Below are positions 43,513-52,768 of a DNA stretch of 64,000 nt, piece by piece. A model generated the notes under the pieces. That model saw only the letters and a list, made by a program, of their open reading frames with translations, was not told the origin of the DNA and did not search any database. The DNA comes from Chitinophagales bacterium (GTDB lineage Bacteria; Bacteroidota; Bacteroidia; Chitinophagales; LD1), in NCBI GenBank assembly GCA_019638515.1, contig JAHBTS010000001.1, positions 496,001 to 560,000 of the forward strand. The letters run 5' to 3'. Position numbers and translations under genes: made by a program. Position 1 is the stretch's first letter; each line of letters starts with the position of its first letter.

Positions 43513-45132
43513 TTACGCTTCTGTTAAAACTTTAGGTGCAGCAGATTTAATTTCATCGCTGGCTTTGTCTTCAAACTTCTTAAAGTTATTGGCAAATGCT
43601 TTAGCTAGTTCAGCTGCTTTGGCATCGTAGGCTTCTTTGTTTTGCCAAGTGGCTCTTGGGTTAAGCACTTCAGAAGGAAGTCCTTCACAAGAGGTTGGAA
43701 ACTGCAAGCCGAAAACGGGATGTAATTCATAGGTTACATCATTTAGTTTTCCGGTTAATGCTGCCGTAACCAATGCACGCGTATGCGATAAACTCATGCG
43801 TTTCCCAACACCAAAACCGCCTCCGGTAAATCCGGTATTTAGAAGCCATACTTTAATATCGCTCTTTTCTTGCAATTTAGTGCCTAACAGTTCAGCATAT
43901 TTTGTTGGGTGCAATGGTAAAAATGCGGCACCAAAGCAGGCAGAGAAAGTTGTTTGTGGTTCAGTAACTCCTACTTCTGTTCCGGCAACCTTAGAGGTGA
44001 AGCCGGAAAGGAAATAATACATAGCTTGCCCTACGGTAAGGCGCGAAATTGGAGGTAATACTCCAAAGGCATCGTAGGTTAAAAAGAAAATATTTTTAGG
44101 CTCGCCCGCAACAGATTTTGGTAAAGCGTTTCCTATGAAATGAAGTGGATAGCTAACGCGTGTGTTTTCGGTACGCGGCATAGCTGTATAATCTACAGTT
44201 CTTGTTCCCGGAACAAATCCAATATTTTCTAAGATGGCTCCGTGTTTTATAGCTCCATAAATATCTGGTTCGCGCTCGGCACTAAGGTCAATACACTTTG
44301 CATAGCATCCTCCTTCAAAGTTAAATACAGAGTTGTTGTCCCATCCGTGTTCATCATCGCCAATAAGCGGGCGGTTAGGGTCTGCACTTAAAGTTGTTTT
44401 TCCAGTACCTGAAAGACCGAAAAATAATGCCACATCACCTTCTTTTCCAACGTTGGCAGAACAGTGCATTGCTAATACTTTGTGTTCGTGTGGCAGTACA
44501 AAATTAAGTACGCTGAAAATTCCCTTTTTTATTTCGCCTGTGTAGGCCGAGCCTCCAATGATGGCAATCTTTTTAGTGAAATTGATGATGGAGAAATTGT
44601 GTTGGCGAATGCCGTCTTCTGTACCATTGGCTTTTAAGCCGGGAGCTTGTATCACAACCCAATCGGGCTGCATGGTTTGCAACTCTTCTTTGGCAGGACG
44701 TAGAAACATGTTTCCGGCAAACATATTTGCCCAAGGAAACTCTGTAATAACACGAACATTAGTGCGATATTCATCTTTAGCACAAGCATAGCAATCGCGT
44801 ACAAATATGTCTTTTCCGTTAAAGTATGCAGTAACTTTTGCGTATAGTTTTTCAAAAACTTCGGGTGAAACTGGAATATTTACATTGCCCCAATCTACGG
44901 TGTTTTCGGTATAGGCGTCTTTTACTAAGAATTTATCTTTAGGAGAGCGCCCTGTGAATTCGCCAGTATCTACGGCTAAGGCTCCGGTATCGTTTAGTTG
45001 CCCTTGCTGGCGCAATATGGTTTCTTCAATTAGTTCTTCGTGTGTGAGGTTCCAGTATTCGTTGGTGGTGTTTGTAATTCCAAGGTTTTCAAGTGTTTGG
45101 TTTGGATTTTTGAAGCCGTGTACCTTCCCCAT
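43513..45132 (-). CDS. pckA: Phosphoenolpyruvate carboxykinase (ATP)
   Basis: A 539-residue enzyme that converts oxaloacetate and ATP to phosphoenolpyruvate, the entry to gluconeogenesis (or the reverse fixing of CO2). Visible motifs are FFGLSGTGKTTLS (kinase 1a, P-loop), PLIGDDEHGWD (kinase 2), FNFEGGCYAK and the specific FTSKVAGTE region; the ATP-type signature is NIFFLTYDAFGVLPPISRLT. The length is normal. Its promoter is TAAATTTG on the minus strand. It is transcribed alone and converges on rnhB. Confidence 0.97.
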   Translation of the reverse strand: MGKVHGFKNPNQTLENLGITNTTNEYWNLTHEELIEETILRQQGQLNDTGALAVDTGEFTGRSPKDKFLVKDAYTENTVDWGNVNIPVSPEVFEKLYAKVTAYFNGKDIFVRDCYACAKDEYRTNVRVITEFPWANMFAGNMFLRPAKEELQTMQPDWVVIQAPGLKANGTEDGIRQHNFSIINFTKKIAIIGGSAYTGEIKKGIFSVLNFVLPHEHKVLAMHCSANVGKEGDVALFFGLSGTGKTTLSADPNRPLIGDDEHGWDNNSVFNFEGGCYAKCIDLSAEREPDIYGAIKHGAILENIGFVPGTRTVDYTAMPRTENTRVSYPLHFIGNALPKSVAGEPKNIFFLTYDAFGVLPPISRLTVGQAMYYFLSGFTSKVAGTEVGVTEPQTTFSACFGAAFLPLHPTKYAELLGTKLQEKSDIKVWLLNTGFTGGGFGVGKRMSLSHTRALVTAALTGKLNDVTYELHPVFGLQFPTSCEGLPSEVLNPRATWQNKEAYDAKAAELAKAFANNFKKFEDKASDEIKSAAPKVLTEA

Positions 45133-45177
45133 AGTTCAATTATTTTTTAATAATTAGATGTATTTGTGAATAGTGGG

Positions 45178-45185
45178 CAAATTTA
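45178..45185 (-). promoter_or_regulatory. -7 promoter box (TAAATTTG) of pckA
   Basis: On the minus strand TAAATTTG is a perfect -7 box 45 bases before the pckA ATG at 45132. No clear -33 TTG is found at 19-21 bases upstream. Confidence 0.45.
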
Positions 45186-45255
45186 ATTTTTTTCATTATT
45201 GGTGTTGTAAAAAAAATAGGAGTGAAGTGTTACAAAAGTGAAATTGTAAAGGGTT

Positions 45256-45975
45256 TTACATTCTATTCCAGATAAATTCAGGGATGTTGCGCACAACCCA
45301 AGCCGCAAAACGCCATTTGCCGGGAATATATGCAACGTTTTTTTTACTGATAATTGCTTTGTAAATGAGTGTTGCTGCATGGTTACTTTTGGCTACCCAA
45401 AACATTCCTTTTTGTCCTTCGGTCATAGGTGTTTCAATATAGCCGGGTCTAATATCTGTAATAGTAATTGGTAGTTTTTTGCTGCCGGCTGCTTGCCTTT
45501 GTCCTTGCATGTATGTACTCATAAAGGCTTTGGTGGCGGCATAGCCAATAGATGTTTTAGTACCTCTTTGTGAGGCCACGCTGGATATGCCTACAATTTG
45601 CCCTGTTAGTTTTCCTTCTTTGAAATACTTAAACATGAAGTTTGCCAGCGCTGCAAAGCCAATGGCATTTACTTGGTGCATGTTGTTTTCTTTTTCCCAT
45701 TTACTGCTGCTTTCACCAATTCCTGCATTGTAGATAAATATATCTACTCCATTCATTTCGGTAATAAGATGCTGTAATATATTGCGTGCAGCATCGTGGT
45801 TGGAGGTATCCATTGCTTTAATATGCCACTTAACCGAAGGAAATTCTGCTGCTAGCGCTTGCAGTAGGTTTTCTCTGCGTGCAGTAATTCCAATTTGCCA
45901 GCCTTCTTGCGCAAACTTTTTAGCGAGTTCGCTTCCAATGCCCGTAGATGCACCAACTATAATTACTTTTTTCAT
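45256..45975 (-). CDS. Short-chain dehydrogenase/reductase
   Basis: A 239-residue NAD(P)-dependent oxidoreductase of the classical SDR family. The cofactor motif is GASTGIG at 8-14, the NAG motif is YNAGIG, and the catalytic residues are in GISSVASQRGTKTSIGYAATKAF (Ser, Tyr, Lys). The C-terminus is short and specific (FWVAKSNHAATLIYKAIISKKNVAYIPGKWRFA), resembling SDR proteins of unknown substrate near DltE. Substrate unknown. The gene stands alone, divergent from the second T9SS cargo gene. Confidence 0.93.
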   Translation of the reverse strand: MKKVIIVGASTGIGSELAKKFAQEGWQIGITARRENLLQALAAEFPSVKWHIKAMDTSNHDAARNILQHLITEMNGVDIFIYNAGIGESSSKWEKENNMHQVNAIGFAALANFMFKYFKEGKLTGQIVGISSVASQRGTKTSIGYAATKAFMSTYMQGQRQAAGSKKLPITITDIRPGYIETPMTEGQKGMFWVAKSNHAATLIYKAIISKKNVAYIPGKWRFAAWVVRNIPEFIWNRM

Positions 45976-46046
45976 AGAAGTGAAATAATAAAATTTTCAT
46001 ACATGGCAGGCAATAAGTTTAAAATAGCCAACTGTATTTTAAAATG

Positions 46047-46076
46047 TTGCATCTTTTATGTGAATGATTAGTTTTG
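46047..46076 (+). promoter_or_regulatory. Promoter of the 626-residue cargo gene (TTG-N19-TAGTTTTG)
   Basis: TTG at 46047-46049, exactly 19 bases, then TAGTTTTG at 46069-46076 is a perfect Bacteroidota promoter. It lies over an upstream ATG at 46064, so the true start must be the ATG at 46097. Confidence 0.8.
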
Positions 46077-46096
46077 GCACTTATACAAACGAAAAT

Positions 46097-47977
46097 ATGT
46101 TAAAGAAAATTTTATTCCTATTCATTTCTGTTGCTTTCGCAGCAGCTACGTATGCTCAATCGGGTTGCCCTGGATGCACAATAGATAACACTTGTTCTAA
46201 AACAAGAGATGTAACTATTTGCCCACCTGCCTTGCCCGATGCTTGCTTTAATAGCCCATACAGTGAAAACTTAACTTTTTATGTTCCAAAAGATTTAGAT
46301 TATCAAGGAACTGCAGTTACACTTTCAAGCATTCAATTATTAAGTATTACCAATGTGCCTGCAGGTTTAAGTTGGGAATTAGATAAGCCAAGTGGTTTGT
46401 ACACAGTTACGGCTCCGGAAATAAGGGGATGTATAAAAATTTGCGGTACTCCAACGGTGTTTGGAACTTTCTTTATTACCGTTACTGTAAATGCAAATGT
46501 ATCTTCACCAATTTCTACCACTAGAACTCAATCTTTCACGCTTCCATTGGTAGTGAAAAATTGTGGCGGAGGCAATCCGTTTTTCTCGTATAACACTAAT
46601 GTGGGCTGCGATACATTGGGTGTAGATTTTGAGGGTTTATATGTGGCTCAAGCTCCTAAGCAAACAGAATTCGAGTGGGATTTTGGCAATGGCGCTACCG
46701 ATTCGGTGAAGAAGCCTGCAAAAGTAGTTTATGCGCAACCTGGCGTATATCCTGTTACATTAAACACCAAATTCTATAATTTGACTTTAGATAGCGTAAC
46801 AGCTACCGTGGCTGGTGATTGGTTTTGTGGAGATATTGAAGAGCCAAATTATCCGGTAGTAGGCTGCACCGGTTCTCCGGATCCACAGTTCTTTTTTACC
46901 AGTGGCAGCACTACCATTAAAGGTAATTCAAAAAGCGATACAAGAAATGCAAAATGGTCAACGAGCGATTTATTGGTAAGTGGCAAGAAATATACATTGA
47001 CCAGCACTTCCAGCGTAATTCGTTTTGAAGACTACGATCCTACCAGTGCTAATGATGATGGAGGCACTGCAACTGTAACTATCACAGCACCGGGTACTTA
47101 TACTTTCTCAACCCAATCTCCTTATGGCGGAGGAGTTACCGGAAATATTTATGTTGGTAAAGAGCTAGATACCGTTTACTCTTATACCGATACAGTTATT
47201 GTAAACCCATTGCCACCGGCAACAGCAATTACCTATATTCCTGATACAGTTTTATGTGGAAATATAGATGTTGTACTTTCTGTTTACGATGGCTATCGTT
47301 ATACTTGGATTAAAAACGATACTTCGGTAATTCCATTAGAAGTAGATTCTTTCTACACAATTTTAGGCGATCCATATATTGTAATAGATACGATTTCTAC
47401 TATTAGAGTTGAGATTTCTGATACCGTTACAGGATGTATTAGAAAGACCGAAAATATACGTGTGCGCCAAATGCCTCCAATCCCGGGCTTTATTGAGTTC
47501 TCGGGAATTTATCAGTTAAATAATACAACTTTAGTAGCAGAAGCCGGGTATACTTACCAATGGTTGTTAGATGGGTTTCCAATTGCTAACGCCACTTCTG
47601 TAACTTTCGATCCTCCGGTAGATGGAAACTATTCTTGTGTGTTCACTAATTCAAGTGGCTGCTTAGATACCAGTAATGTGGTAGCCTTTGTGGTATCGGG
47701 AGTTGATGAAATAAAAGATTTCAGCAACTTGGTACAAGTAATGCCAAATCCAAGCAATGGTTTGGTTACACTGTATGTAGCATCGAGCGAAGCCAATGTA
47801 ATGGAGGTTAGCATTTACAATAACATAGGACAAATGTTAGTGAAAGAGCAAGTAGAACGCAGCGGCAATAGCTTTAAAAAATTATTTGATTTGAAAGAAT
47901 TTGCAGCAGGAAATTATGTATTTCACATAAACATGAATGGACAAAGCGCAACCAAACGCTTTATGATTGCCAAGTAG
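46097..47977 (+). CDS. T9SS type A cargo protein with PKD and Ig-like domains
   Basis: A 626-residue secreted surface protein. The signal peptide is MLKKILFLFISVAFAAATYAQ. The mature part starts with a cysteine-rich segment (SGCPGCTIDNTCSKTRDVTICPP) and an Ig-like region, then a PKD domain (FEWDFGNGATDSVKKPAKVVYAQPGVYPV in outline), more Ig-like stretches (TYQWLLDGFPIANAT), and a type A sorting domain at the C-terminus (VQVMPNPSNGLVTLY, EVSIYNNIGQML, LKEFAAGNYVFHI). It should be exported by the type IX system and kept on the cell surface. I moved the start from the ATG at 46064 to 46097 because the promoter covers the earlier one. A terminator follows. Role unknown; adhesion is plausible. Confidence 0.87.
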   Translation: MLKKILFLFISVAFAAATYAQSGCPGCTIDNTCSKTRDVTICPPALPDACFNSPYSENLTFYVPKDLDYQGTAVTLSSIQLLSITNVPAGLSWELDKPSGLYTVTAPEIRGCIKICGTPTVFGTFFITVTVNANVSSPISTTRTQSFTLPLVVKNCGGGNPFFSYNTNVGCDTLGVDFEGLYVAQAPKQTEFEWDFGNGATDSVKKPAKVVYAQPGVYPVTLNTKFYNLTLDSVTATVAGDWFCGDIEEPNYPVVGCTGSPDPQFFFTSGSTTIKGNSKSDTRNAKWSTSDLLVSGKKYTLTSTSSVIRFEDYDPTSANDDGGTATVTITAPGTYTFSTQSPYGGGVTGNIYVGKELDTVYSYTDTVIVNPLPPATAITYIPDTVLCGNIDVVLSVYDGYRYTWIKNDTSVIPLEVDSFYTILGDPYIVIDTISTIRVEISDTVTGCIRKTENIRVRQMPPIPGFIEFSGIYQLNNTTLVAEAGYTYQWLLDGFPIANATSVTFDPPVDGNYSCVFTNSSGCLDTSNVVAFVVSGVDEIKDFSNLVQVMPNPSNGLVTLYVASSEANVMEVSIYNNIGQMLVKEQVERSGNSFKKLFDLKEFAAGNYVFHINMNGQSATKRFMIAK

Positions 47978-47997
47978 TGTTTTAAGCTATAACTATA

Positions 47998-48038
47998 AAA
48001 AAGGGGTTAAGCATTATTATTGCTTAGCCCTTTTTTAT
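47998..48038 (+). terminator. Rho-independent terminator
   Basis: AAAAAGGGGTTAAGCA (47998-48013) pairs with TGCTTAGCCCTTTTTT (48021-48036) with two G-U pairs and a seven-base loop, followed by T-rich bases. It ends the cargo gene and lies eleven bases before menC. Confidence 0.88.
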
Positions 48039-48048
48039 TTATGCAGCC

Positions 48049-49056
48049 GTGAAAGCAAGTTTTGAAAAATATACATTGAAGTTTAAGCAGCCTATACTCA
48101 CTTCGCGCGGAGCCATGGCGGTAAAAAATGGTTATTTCATAACATTGGAAGATGATGGGAAAACAGGTGTTGGTGAATGCAGTTTTATTGAAGGATTAAG
48201 TTGCGACAATCTTTTAGACTACGAGGCGAAACTAAAAGAAGTATGTACTAAGCCGGAGTTCTTTATACAGCATATAAACCAGTTACAGCAATCGTTTCCT
48301 TCTATCTGTTTTGGATTAGAAACAGCACTGCTTTCCTTAAGTGTATCAAACGAAATGCTCTTTAGAAATGAATTTTCATTAGGTAAAAAAGGCATTCCAA
48401 TAAATGGTTTGGTTTGGATGGGGAGCGCATCTTTTCTACAACAGCAGATAGAGGAAAAAATAAATGCAGGTTTTAACTGTATTAAAATGAAAGTAGGCGC
48501 ATTGGACTTTGCTACCGAATGCAACTTAATTGAAGGGATAAGAAAACAATACGCTCCAACACAAATAGAAATACGCTTAGATGCCAACGGTGCCTTTAAA
48601 GCAACAGATGTATTTGAAAAGTTGAAAACGCTTTCTGCTTTCGATATTCATTCGATTGAGCAACCAATACAACCCAAGCAGTGGCAGCTAATGCGCGAAG
48701 TTGTAGCAGCACAACTTATACCTATTGCCCTAGATGAGGAATTGATAGGCGTGTACACGCTTGAACTGCGTAGAGCATTGCTTTCTCAAATTAAACCCGA
48801 TTACATAATACTTAAACCAAGTTTATTGGGTGGTTTAGCTGTATGTAATGAGTGGATTACCCTTGCAGAAGCACAGCATATCCAATGGTGGGCAACTTCG
48901 GCATTAGAGAGCAATGTTGGTTTAAATGCAATTGCTATGTGGGTTGCGGAGAAGCATAATTTATTGCCACAAGGCTTAGGTACCGGTAGTTTATACTTAA
49001 ATAACACAGCCAGTAAATTGTATATTAAAAATGGCGCATTGTGGAATCGGCCATAA
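48049..49056 (+). CDS. menC: o-Succinylbenzoate synthase
   Basis: A 335-residue enolase-superfamily enzyme that dehydrates SHCHC to o-succinylbenzoate in menaquinone synthesis. The catalytic Lys is in IKMKVG, the metal ligands follow in RLDANGAF, SIEQPIQ and ALDEEL, and the second Lys is in IILKPSLLGG, the MenC signature in Bacteroidota. The N-terminus (KASFEKYTLKFKQPILTSRG) is typical. The start is GTG at 48049. Other men genes are not adjacent; o-succinylbenzoate synthase versus dipeptide epimerase is decided by the KPSLLGG context but not certain. It converges on cdsA with two bases between. Confidence 0.88.
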   Translation: MKASFEKYTLKFKQPILTSRGAMAVKNGYFITLEDDGKTGVGECSFIEGLSCDNLLDYEAKLKEVCTKPEFFIQHINQLQQSFPSICFGLETALLSLSVSNEMLFRNEFSLGKKGIPINGLVWMGSASFLQQQIEEKINAGFNCIKMKVGALDFATECNLIEGIRKQYAPTQIEIRLDANGAFKATDVFEKLKTLSAFDIHSIEQPIQPKQWQLMREVVAAQLIPIALDEELIGVYTLELRRALLSQIKPDYIILKPSLLGGLAVCNEWITLAEAQHIQWWATSALESNVGLNAIAMWVAEKHNLLPQGLGTGSLYLNNTASKLYIKNGALWNRP

Positions 49057-49059
49057 TGC
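49036..49059. terminator. Hairpin spanning the menC/cdsA convergent stop codons
   Basis: GCATTGTGG (49036-49044) and CCATAATGC (49051-49059) form a nine-pair stem with one G-U pair and a six-base loop. It includes the menC stop codon and reaches the first base of the cdsA stop codon. No T tract follows in either direction, so it may protect the ends rather than terminate. Confidence 0.45.
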
Positions 49060-50000
49060 TATCCCAAATACTCGATTAGCGTTAGTATATAGCCAATTTG
49101 CTGCATAATCCATATTACCAAAACGGCAAAAGGAATAGCTACTAAAAATGCATCGAAGCGATCTAAAAAACCACCATGGCCGGGAAGTATGCTGCCCGAA
49201 TCTTTGATTTGCAAACTACGTTTTAAAAGCGACTCAACTAAATCGCCCAATACTGCAGCGGCAGACATTACTACTGCTAAAATTACCCATTGCGTTTGCG
49301 AAAATACTTGCAACTCAGGAATAGGCAGCTTAATGAAAAACCAAGCAGCAACGGCTGTTAAAAGTATGCCGCCTATTAAACCTTCGATGGTTTTTTTAGG
49401 ACTTAGGCGTTCAAACATTTTTGTTTTGCCAAAGAGTATGCCGCAACTGTAAGCCATGGCATCATTTATCCAAACCAAACCAATTATGGCAAACAGAATC
49501 CACTTTCCACTCTCAAAAAATATCTGAAAGCTAAGCAGTATTGGTAGTGTAATATACACTATGGCAAGTATGTTCCATGCTATATTGGTAAATGGTTTTT
49601 CTGCCTTAGAAAACAATTCGTGAATAAGAATAAGCATGGTAATTGCAGGAAAAAAAACAGCAATATCTGCAAAGGTAAACTTACGGCTTAGCAGTGAGTT
49701 GAGTAGCTTGGCAATTAAGCCTTCACCGGAGGTGAAATCTTTAAAACCGCCATTGGTAAAAAACGTAATAAATAACAACATAAGGCTAATGCCAATTACA
49801 AAGTTTCTACTTTTTGTAGTGGCATAAGGTGAAAACTCGGAGCGTTTATCTTTTGTGATGTTGTAAAATTCGCTCAGTGTGCCAATCAATACCAACAGCA
49901 TTACCGCACCAAAGCTCCATGCATTCCATAAAATGCCGCCTGCCATTACAGCAACAAATACAAAAGCACTCAGCGAGCGGGTTACAAAACCTTTTATCAT
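49059..50000 (-). CDS. cdsA: Phosphatidate cytidylyltransferase
   Basis: A 313-residue integral membrane enzyme that makes CDP-diacylglycerol from phosphatidate and CTP, the precursor of all phospholipids. Seven or eight membrane helices fill the sequence, and the C-terminal signature DSGSILPGHGGFLDRFDAF with its Asp residues and the preceding LGDLVESLLKR are diagnostic. PssA, which uses its product, is encoded at 59703. The start codon overlaps the stop codon of the CPBP gene by four bases (ATGA), so the two are translated together. Confidence 0.95.
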   Translation of the reverse strand: MIKGFVTRSLSAFVFVAVMAGGILWNAWSFGAVMLLVLIGTLSEFYNITKDKRSEFSPYATTKSRNFVIGISLMLLFITFFTNGGFKDFTSGEGLIAKLLNSLLSRKFTFADIAVFFPAITMLILIHELFSKAEKPFTNIAWNILAIVYITLPILLSFQIFFESGKWILFAIIGLVWINDAMAYSCGILFGKTKMFERLSPKKTIEGLIGGILLTAVAAWFFIKLPIPELQVFSQTQWVILAVVMSAAAVLGDLVESLLKRSLQIKDSGSILPGHGGFLDRFDAFLVAIPFAVLVIWIMQQIGYILTLIEYLG

Positions 50001-50944
50001 TGGTTGGAATTGTTTGATGGTTCTAAATCTAAAGATTCTTCAGTAATTGTTGTTTTATTTTTCCAAAGCAACCAAAGCAGCAAAGCGGTAATGGCACCCG
50101 CTCCAATAGTTTGGTACAAAGGCAAATGCTCCATGGTGGTAACATCGGTAGAAATAACACCAGTGGCAAATAAATATTTCAAAAATACTTGTGTGAAATT
50201 ATTGACGAAATGCGCTGCAATACTTGCCCAAATACTTTGAGTGAAAACATAGATATAGCCAAGCATGATGCCCATAAACAAAATGGCAAAGGTGTTGTAA
50301 AATTCAAAGTGCATTAGTGCAAATGCCAAAGCAGAAAAAAAGACTGCGCCATGAATACCTAAGCGTGTTTCAGCAAATATTTTCATAACTGCACCTCTAA
50401 AAAAAAGTTCTTCGCCAATGGCGGGCATTATGGCAAGCACAAGGGTTAAAAGCAGTAAGCGCACCGGAGTTACACCAGTAAAAAAAGCATGGAGCAAGTT
50501 GTCGTATTTTTGTTGGAAGTCTTTTAGCGATGCAAGCGATTCGGGCAGCGGAATAAGTTTGTTTATATCTACCAATAAGGCAATAAAAATGCCACTTGCA
50601 ATAATAACCCCAATGGTAAGTGCTAATTGAGTAGGCGATGGATAGCGATTGAGTTTTAGCGGCTTGCCAATATCGCCATACGCCAACACACTAAACATAA
50701 GCGATGGAAGTAAAAATGCGCCTAAGCCGGTGCCAATAGCTTGCATTACTAATGCTGCCATTGGGTTGCTTGCCTGCAATGCAAGATCGCCAGAAAAGGC
50801 TTCGGAGTTTTGCACTCCAAAATATTGGTGTATCACATAAGCGGCAGCAAAAAACATTATCTGCGTGCTAAGCAGCATTAAAGAAAAGAGAGAAAGAAAT
50901 TTTAAGAAAGGCGGCAAATACCGCAGTGGTGGTTGCTGAAACAT
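49997..50944 (-). CDS. CPBP-family intramembrane glutamic endopeptidase
   Basis: A 315-residue membrane protein of the Abi/CPBP (CAAX prenyl protease-like) family. The motifs are EELFFRG (the EExxxR motif) and the later ALMHFEF and HFVNNF histidine regions; about eight membrane helices surround them. The catalytic Glu-Glu and His residues are intact. Substrate unknown. I chose the ATG at 50944 over the TTG at 50953, because the TTG lies inside the -7 promoter box. The gene is the first of a two-gene unit with cdsA. Confidence 0.92.
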   Translation of the reverse strand: MFQQPPLRYLPPFLKFLSLFSLMLLSTQIMFFAAAYVIHQYFGVQNSEAFSGDLALQASNPMAALVMQAIGTGLGAFLLPSLMFSVLAYGDIGKPLKLNRYPSPTQLALTIGVIIASGIFIALLVDINKLIPLPESLASLKDFQQKYDNLLHAFFTGVTPVRLLLLTLVLAIMPAIGEELFFRGAVMKIFAETRLGIHGAVFFSALAFALMHFEFYNTFAILFMGIMLGYIYVFTQSIWASIAAHFVNNFTQVFLKYLFATGVISTDVTTMEHLPLYQTIGAGAITALLLWLLWKNKTTITEESLDLEPSNNSNQ

Positions 50945-50950
50945 TGCCGC

Positions 50951-50982
50951 CAAACGTAAGGTTTCGGCAGGGTTTGAGCAAA
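50951..50982 (-). promoter_or_regulatory. Promoter of the CPBP-cdsA unit (TTTG-N20-TACGTTTG)
   Basis: On the minus strand TTTG (50982-50979), 20 bases, then TACGTTTG (50958-50951) is a strong match to the Bacteroidota promoter. The ATG at 50944 follows six bases after the box, so the mRNA should have almost no leader. Confidence 0.75.
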
Positions 50983-51040
50983 TAAAAATGAAATATAAAG
51001 CTCGTTGCTTATTCGCAGCAAATAATGTTGCCAGCCTTTT

Positions 51041-51048
51041 TAGTTTTG
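51041..51048 (+). promoter_or_regulatory. -7 promoter box (TAGTTTTG) of the AEC transporter gene
   Basis: TAGTTTTG is a perfect -7 box and ends four bases before the GTG start at 51053; its TAG is also the in-frame stop that fixes the start. No -33 TTG is seen. Confidence 0.5.
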
Positions 51049-51052
51049 CGGA

Positions 51053-51967
51053 GTGATAAATTTGTTGCTAATTTTTGTGTACTTAACGGTAGGCAGACTG
51101 CTCACAACATATAAGATTGTAAAGCCTGATTTTTCTGCCCGGTTAAACTTTATTGTAATAAACTTTTGCTTATCTGCGGTGGCTTTGCTGAATATACCGG
51201 AATTGCAGTTTAGCAACGACTTGTGGATGCCGATATCGGTAGCTTGGATTGTATATATTTTGGCTGCCGTATTCTTTTTTGTATTGCAGCGGTTATTGCA
51301 TTTTGATGCAGCTACATTAGGGAGTTTAATTTTATGCTGTGGTTTGTTTAATAGCACATTTGTTGGATTCCCGGTAATAGAGGCCCTTTATGGCGATGAA
51401 GGATTAAGTATTGCTATTATGACCGATCAGCCGGGTTCGTTTTTAGTGCTGAGTACTTTAGGCGTATTTACTGCAGCTTATTTTTCTTCGGGCAACGCCA
51501 ATTTTATTCCAATAGCAAAGAAGATTTTTTCGTTTCCACCATTTTGGATTTTTATTCTATCTGTAGTTATGTTGCGTTTGGGATTAAAAGTGCCGCAGCC
51601 GATAGATATTCCATTGTCGGTATTGGCTTCGCTGCTTACTCCATTGGCATTGCTCTCTGTTGGCATGCAGTTGGATTTTAGTTTCGATGCTGCCTTAAAA
51701 ACAGAATTACTTTGGGGCTTGGTGTTTAAATTGTTCATAGCGCCAACTGTTATTTTTATTTCATTTTATTTATTGAAGAAAGAAGTATCGTTGGTAATGA
51801 AGGTAAGTGTATTGCAAGCCGCAATGGCACCAATGGTTTCGGGAAGTATTTTAGCAATCAACCATCAACTGAATCCTAAACTTTCCAATGCGTTGATAGG
51901 AATAGGTATTCCACTTTCGTTTGTAACACTTGCAGTTTGGTATGTGTTGTTAGAATTTGTTTTTTAG
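51053..51967 (+). CDS. AEC-family (auxin efflux carrier-like) transporter
   Basis: A 304-residue inner-membrane protein with about ten transmembrane helices of the AEC family. The N-terminus INLLLIFVYLTVGRLL, the mid region GLFNSTFVGFPVIEALYGDEG with the conserved Asn/Pro, and the second repeat with LLTPLALLSVGMQLDFS are characteristic. Family members export or import small organic acids (malate, malonate); the substrate here is unknown. The start is GTG, fixed by the in-frame stop at 51041. The crotonase gene follows 18 bases later on the same strand, so the two may be co-transcribed. Confidence 0.92.
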   Translation: MINLLLIFVYLTVGRLLTTYKIVKPDFSARLNFIVINFCLSAVALLNIPELQFSNDLWMPISVAWIVYILAAVFFFVLQRLLHFDAATLGSLILCCGLFNSTFVGFPVIEALYGDEGLSIAIMTDQPGSFLVLSTLGVFTAAYFSSGNANFIPIAKKIFSFPPFWIFILSVVMLRLGLKVPQPIDIPLSVLASLLTPLALLSVGMQLDFSFDAALKTELLWGLVFKLFIAPTVIFISFYLLKKEVSLVMKVSVLQAAMAPMVSGSILAINHQLNPKLSNALIGIGIPLSFVTLAVWYVLLEFVF

Positions 51968-51985
51968 GTTTGAAAAAAATGAAAC

Positions 51986-52765
51986 ATGAGTTTACAGTTT
52001 ATTAAAGTAAATCCACAGGTTGAAAAATTTGTAGCACTAATAGAATTGAATCGCCCCAAAGAGTTGAATGCGCTGAACCGTGAGTTGATGATAGAAATTA
52101 GAGATACGCTAAAGCTGTTGGATGAAGACGATTCGGTACGAGTAATAATTCTTACCGGAGGCGAAAAGGTATTTGCAGCAGGTGCCGATATAAAGCAAAT
52201 GGCGAATGCTACTGCCATAGATATGTTGAACATAGATCAGTTTAGCACATGGGATCAAATTAAAAAAACTAAGAAACCCATTATTGCAGCAGTAAGTGGT
52301 TTTGCATTGGGTGGCGGTTGCGAGTTGGCTATGACCTGCGATATGATAATAGCTTCGGAAACTGCACGTTTTGGACAGCCCGAAATTAGAATTGGCACTA
52401 TGCCAGGAGCCGGAGGTACACAACGTTTAACCAGAGCTGTTGGAAAGGCAATTGCAATGGAAGTAGTGTTAGGGGCACGATTTTTAACTGCTGAGGAGGC
52501 CTTGCAGTATGGCTTGGTAAACCGAGTAGTGCCCGCAGAAGTGTTGTTAGATGAAACGCTGAAATTGGCGCGAGAAGTTGCTGCAAAATCGCCTGTTGCA
52601 ATAAAATTGGCAAAAGAATCGGTGAATGCTGCTTTTAATAATTCGCTGGATGAAGGATTGCTTTTTGAGCGTAAGAATTTCTACCTAACTTTTGCAAGCG
52701 AAGACCAAAAAGAAGGAATGGCTGCTTTTGTAGAGAAGCGAAATCCTGATTTTAAAGGCAAGTAA
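51986..52765 (+). CDS. Enoyl-CoA hydratase/isomerase family protein
   Basis: A 259-residue crotonase-fold enzyme. The oxyanion-hole regions are AAGADIKQMA and VSGFALGGGCELAMTCD, and both catalytic glutamates are visible (GGGCELA and FGQPEIRIGTMPGAGGTQRL), so it should be a true 2-enoyl-CoA hydratase, as in fatty acid beta-oxidation or butanoate metabolism. It lacks MenB-specific features. It lies 18 bases downstream of the AEC gene and three bases from the convergent ddl stop. Confidence 0.95.
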   Translation: MSLQFIKVNPQVEKFVALIELNRPKELNALNRELMIEIRDTLKLLDEDDSVRVIILTGGEKVFAAGADIKQMANATAIDMLNIDQFSTWDQIKKTKKPIIAAVSGFALGGGCELAMTCDMIIASETARFGQPEIRIGTMPGAGGTQRLTRAVGKAIAMEVVLGARFLTAEEALQYGLVNRVVPAEVLLDETLKLAREVAAKSPVAIKLAKESVNAAFNNSLDEGLLFERKNFYLTFASEDQKEGMAAFVEKRNPDFKGK

Positions 52766-52768
52766 ATT

